From: Channa striata
Taxonomy: Eukaryota; Chordata; Actinopteri; Anabantiformes; Channidae
Direction of reading: 5' to 3'
Assembly (NCBI GenBank): GCA_033026295.1
Contig: CM065168.1
Span: 41,490,875 to 41,554,874, forward strand
Length of the DNA: 64,000 bases
A program made the translations under genes and the position numbers. The notes below the pieces were generated by a model. The model did no database searches and had not been told where the DNA came from. It saw only the letters and a program-made list of their open reading frames with translations. Below are positions 61,703 through 64,000 of the stretch, one piece after another. How positions within the stretch are numbered: position 1 is the stretch's first letter; every line of letters starts with the position of its first letter.

Positions 61703-64000
61703 ATGCCTTTCAGGAGGTGACATTAAATTGTGAGTAATGAGGGAAAAACCTATGCACACACTTTAATGACACTGTGATGTGTATATTGCCAAACCGTTAA
61801 TCTAAAATCAAGAGAGCACCACAGCTTTTCTCACGGTTCAGGAACATCAGCAAAGGTTTTTGGAGAGAGAATTCTGCTTGTGAATTATAGACAATGCGAT
61901 ATCTGTAATATCTTAATTATTGATTGATTATATGTTACACAGCAAGTCCTCAAACCCCTATCATATTAGATAAACCAAAAAAATGTAATATTAAGGCTGT
62001 ATTAAATACCACAAAGGCACTTTGTCAGTTTTGTTTTTTTTTTGTTTATTGAAACATGAAACAAGCCTGTTTTGCCAAACAACTTTAGTAAAATAATGGT
62101 GAATAATGTCCCAAGCCTGCCGGCATACTCACTCTTCCTTTTCCACTTCAGTTTTGTCTCCATGGCAACACAGGAAACCGAATGTGCAAAAAATAGGAAG
62201 TTAAACCTGCAACAGTCACACAGTTGCACTTGTGCAAACAATTCCGTTGTAATGAACTGTAATGTATCTTTGTGTTCCTGGAATGCTGAACTGAACATTT
62301 ATTGCTGCTTAGACTCAATTATAAAACTATTTATTATTAATGTATAACGTTTAATTCTAAAAGTGGTCACAAAAGACTGACCTCTCACACAGAACTGAAG
62401 CAGAAAAAACTTCCTTTCTCCCTCAGGATGTGGTCTTCAGTTTCCTCCTGACAAAAAACCCATCCTGCTTCTTTTTTTTGTACTTGCATCTCACAAAACC
62501 TTAACACTTCTTTGATAGCACTTCCCTTTGAGGTTTTTGTAGGTCGCTTTGGTCTGCCAAATGACTAAATGTAAATGTAAATGTAAATGACAAAGATACA
62601 GTAAGATCACAGTGTAACAGACTGAAATAAGTTGCAGCTTCTATGTGTCCTGCATTGGTTCTGTTAGGATATGAAGTTTGGTGTAAGACATTTCAAAACT
62701 GCCAGGACTGTGTTGAAGATGAGCTCTGTGCTGTGTAAGTAGCATTTCCATCAGGACACCTCATCATTATATTAGCTTTCAGAATCTGGCTCGCAAAACA
62801 AATGGACAAGTATAAAAATGTGTCCTACAGCAAAGCCGGCAAAAAATTACCCCGTGGCTGAGAGACGAGTGGAAACTGACTGACTCATCTCAGGTCCTGG
62901 GCTGTGAGTTTCTGAGACGTCATTGAAATTGTTTCAACAAAGTTCCAAATAGCCAGTATTAGGATAAACTGCCCATTAATTCTAAATCTTAATTGCTATT
63001 TTCTTTCTTTTTTGAGCCTGGCTTAGACTTTCTGCCGTGACTACTGGTTGACACAGACCCATCACTGATAGTGACACGGACAGCTTCCAGTTTAGGAAAT
63101 TTTATTTGCAGCATTTTTGTCTTTTTCAGATGTTTTACTGTATTTCTGTGTTGTAATGTGATTTTTTTCTATATCATATTTGCGCGCAATTTCTAATTTG
63201 TAGCACATAACATGATTATGCAAACCTTATATCATTTTTCACAGAGTTTTCGTCCCATATGTCCAGTGGTTGTAACAAACCTGTAACCTAATGTAACCTG
63301 TCCCACCAGAATATCTCTTGTAAAGTTGCCTTTACCTCCCCCTAGTGTCCTGCCTCCACACTCACTCTCCCTTTTCTTATTTTAGATGCACCCAGGCACA
63401 AAAAATGCAGAAGATTTTCTTTTCTGCATTGACAGCACTTACATTTGAATTGTTAATGTTGGATCAAGTGTTTTTGGAGTTTGACTCATTTGATTAAAGA
63501 TCATGTTAAATCAGTCTCTCGTGAGCTCTTTAATTCTGCAGTAGTGTAAACTAAATCAGTCCCAAAGTCTTGGTAAATTAGGAGCCATCGAAAACCAACA
63601 CAAACATTATGTTCATCAGCTAACAGGACACAAAGCTACTGAATGTTCCTTGTGAAAAGTAAAAGATGCTAGTCTTTTTTATTTATTAAGGAAATATAAT
63701 TATAATTGGAGCAATTAGGTACATAATGTTATTTTATTGTAAAGCAGAACAAAGAGTCAAACTGACACTTCAGCAGTAAGAGCGAAGACCAAGAAAACCA
63801 CCTGCTTCTGCTTAATCAAATATTCTTTCCTTTTGAGCACCTACAGGTTTATCATCATATTTATCAAAATGAAATAATTGAACGTTAAAATACAAATTAG
63901 ATTTCAAACATTTAAAACTGGTAAGTATGTTGTAATTATACCAAAGCTTCTCAGCAAACATGGCTTTGTACAGACACTTGTTTTTTGTTTATTCTAGATA
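61703..64000. other. 3' flank of gene G, no gene recognised
   Basis: Mostly AT-rich. A repeat tail lies at 62537-62592 ('ctaaatgtaaatgtaaatg', preceded by 'gtaggtcgctttgg'), which is typical of fish SINE or LINE 3' ends. No other element or coding region is supported. Confidence 0.5.
62537..62592. repeat. Dispersed repeat tail with (AAATGT)n
   Basis: The 'gtcgctttgg' box followed by a short hexamer array is a common 3' end of fish retroposons. Only the tail is recognisable. Confidence 0.55.

Overview
The window is vertebrate nuclear DNA, almost certainly from a teleost fish. Evidence: multi-exon genes with GT-AG introns, AT-rich spacers, a fish-type RTE-like LINE, and several members of the fish-specific NLR-C family (FISNA-NACHT-LRR-B30.2). 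No prokaryotic features were seen. The assembly contains one 100-N gap (26358-26457).

Layout, left to right. (1) 1-2465, minus: the 5' half of an NLR (N1), cut by the window edge. (2) 7003-8845, plus: an NLR pseudogene (B). (3) 9869-12535, minus: a broken RTE-like LINE, followed by an orphan Ig half-domain. (4) 13610-15340, minus: a single-V-domain Ig membrane protein (IG1). (5) 15494-18931, minus: NLR N2, without LRR or B30.2 exons. (6) 25041-30544, plus: a frameshifted full-architecture NLR (C). (7) 32510-34556, plus: Ig gene IG2. (8) 36819-37590, minus: Ig gene IG3. (9) 40417-46871 and 48990-54212, minus: two tandem NLRs (D and E), both with reading frames that stay open across all eight predicted exons. 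(10) 59709-61702, plus: an unrelated multipass membrane protein gene (G) with an in-frame stop.

The D/E gene model is: short Lys/Arg/Ser-rich first exon; a small exon with a 'CVSMKS..SMF.P.NF'-type motif; a RING finger exon; one large FISNA-NACHT-winged-helix exon; two 174-nt LRR exons; a 47-nt linker exon; and a PRY-SPRY (B30.2) exon. Exon lengths sum to exact multiples of three in D (1043 aa) and E (1033 aa). The product is a cytosolic NLR whose two ends resemble a TRIM protein.

The locus has been heavily rearranged. There is a direct segmental duplication (about 1-6995 versus 16511-24430), a tandem duplication (40191-48103 versus 48789-55934), inverted copies of the Ig gene (IG1 and IG2), an inverted NLR intron copy (8521-9868 versus 41801-43336), and many orphan exon fragments. 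The NACHT exon is nearly uniform and mosaic across genes while flanking exons diverge, which suggests gene conversion. Individual copies carry distinct lesions in catalytic or zinc-binding parts: a Walker B Asp to His in D, loss of sensor 1 in N2, a RING loop deletion in N1, a degenerate RING in C, and a transmembrane segment out of frame in IG3. All splice sites are read by eye; no transcripts or database searches were available.
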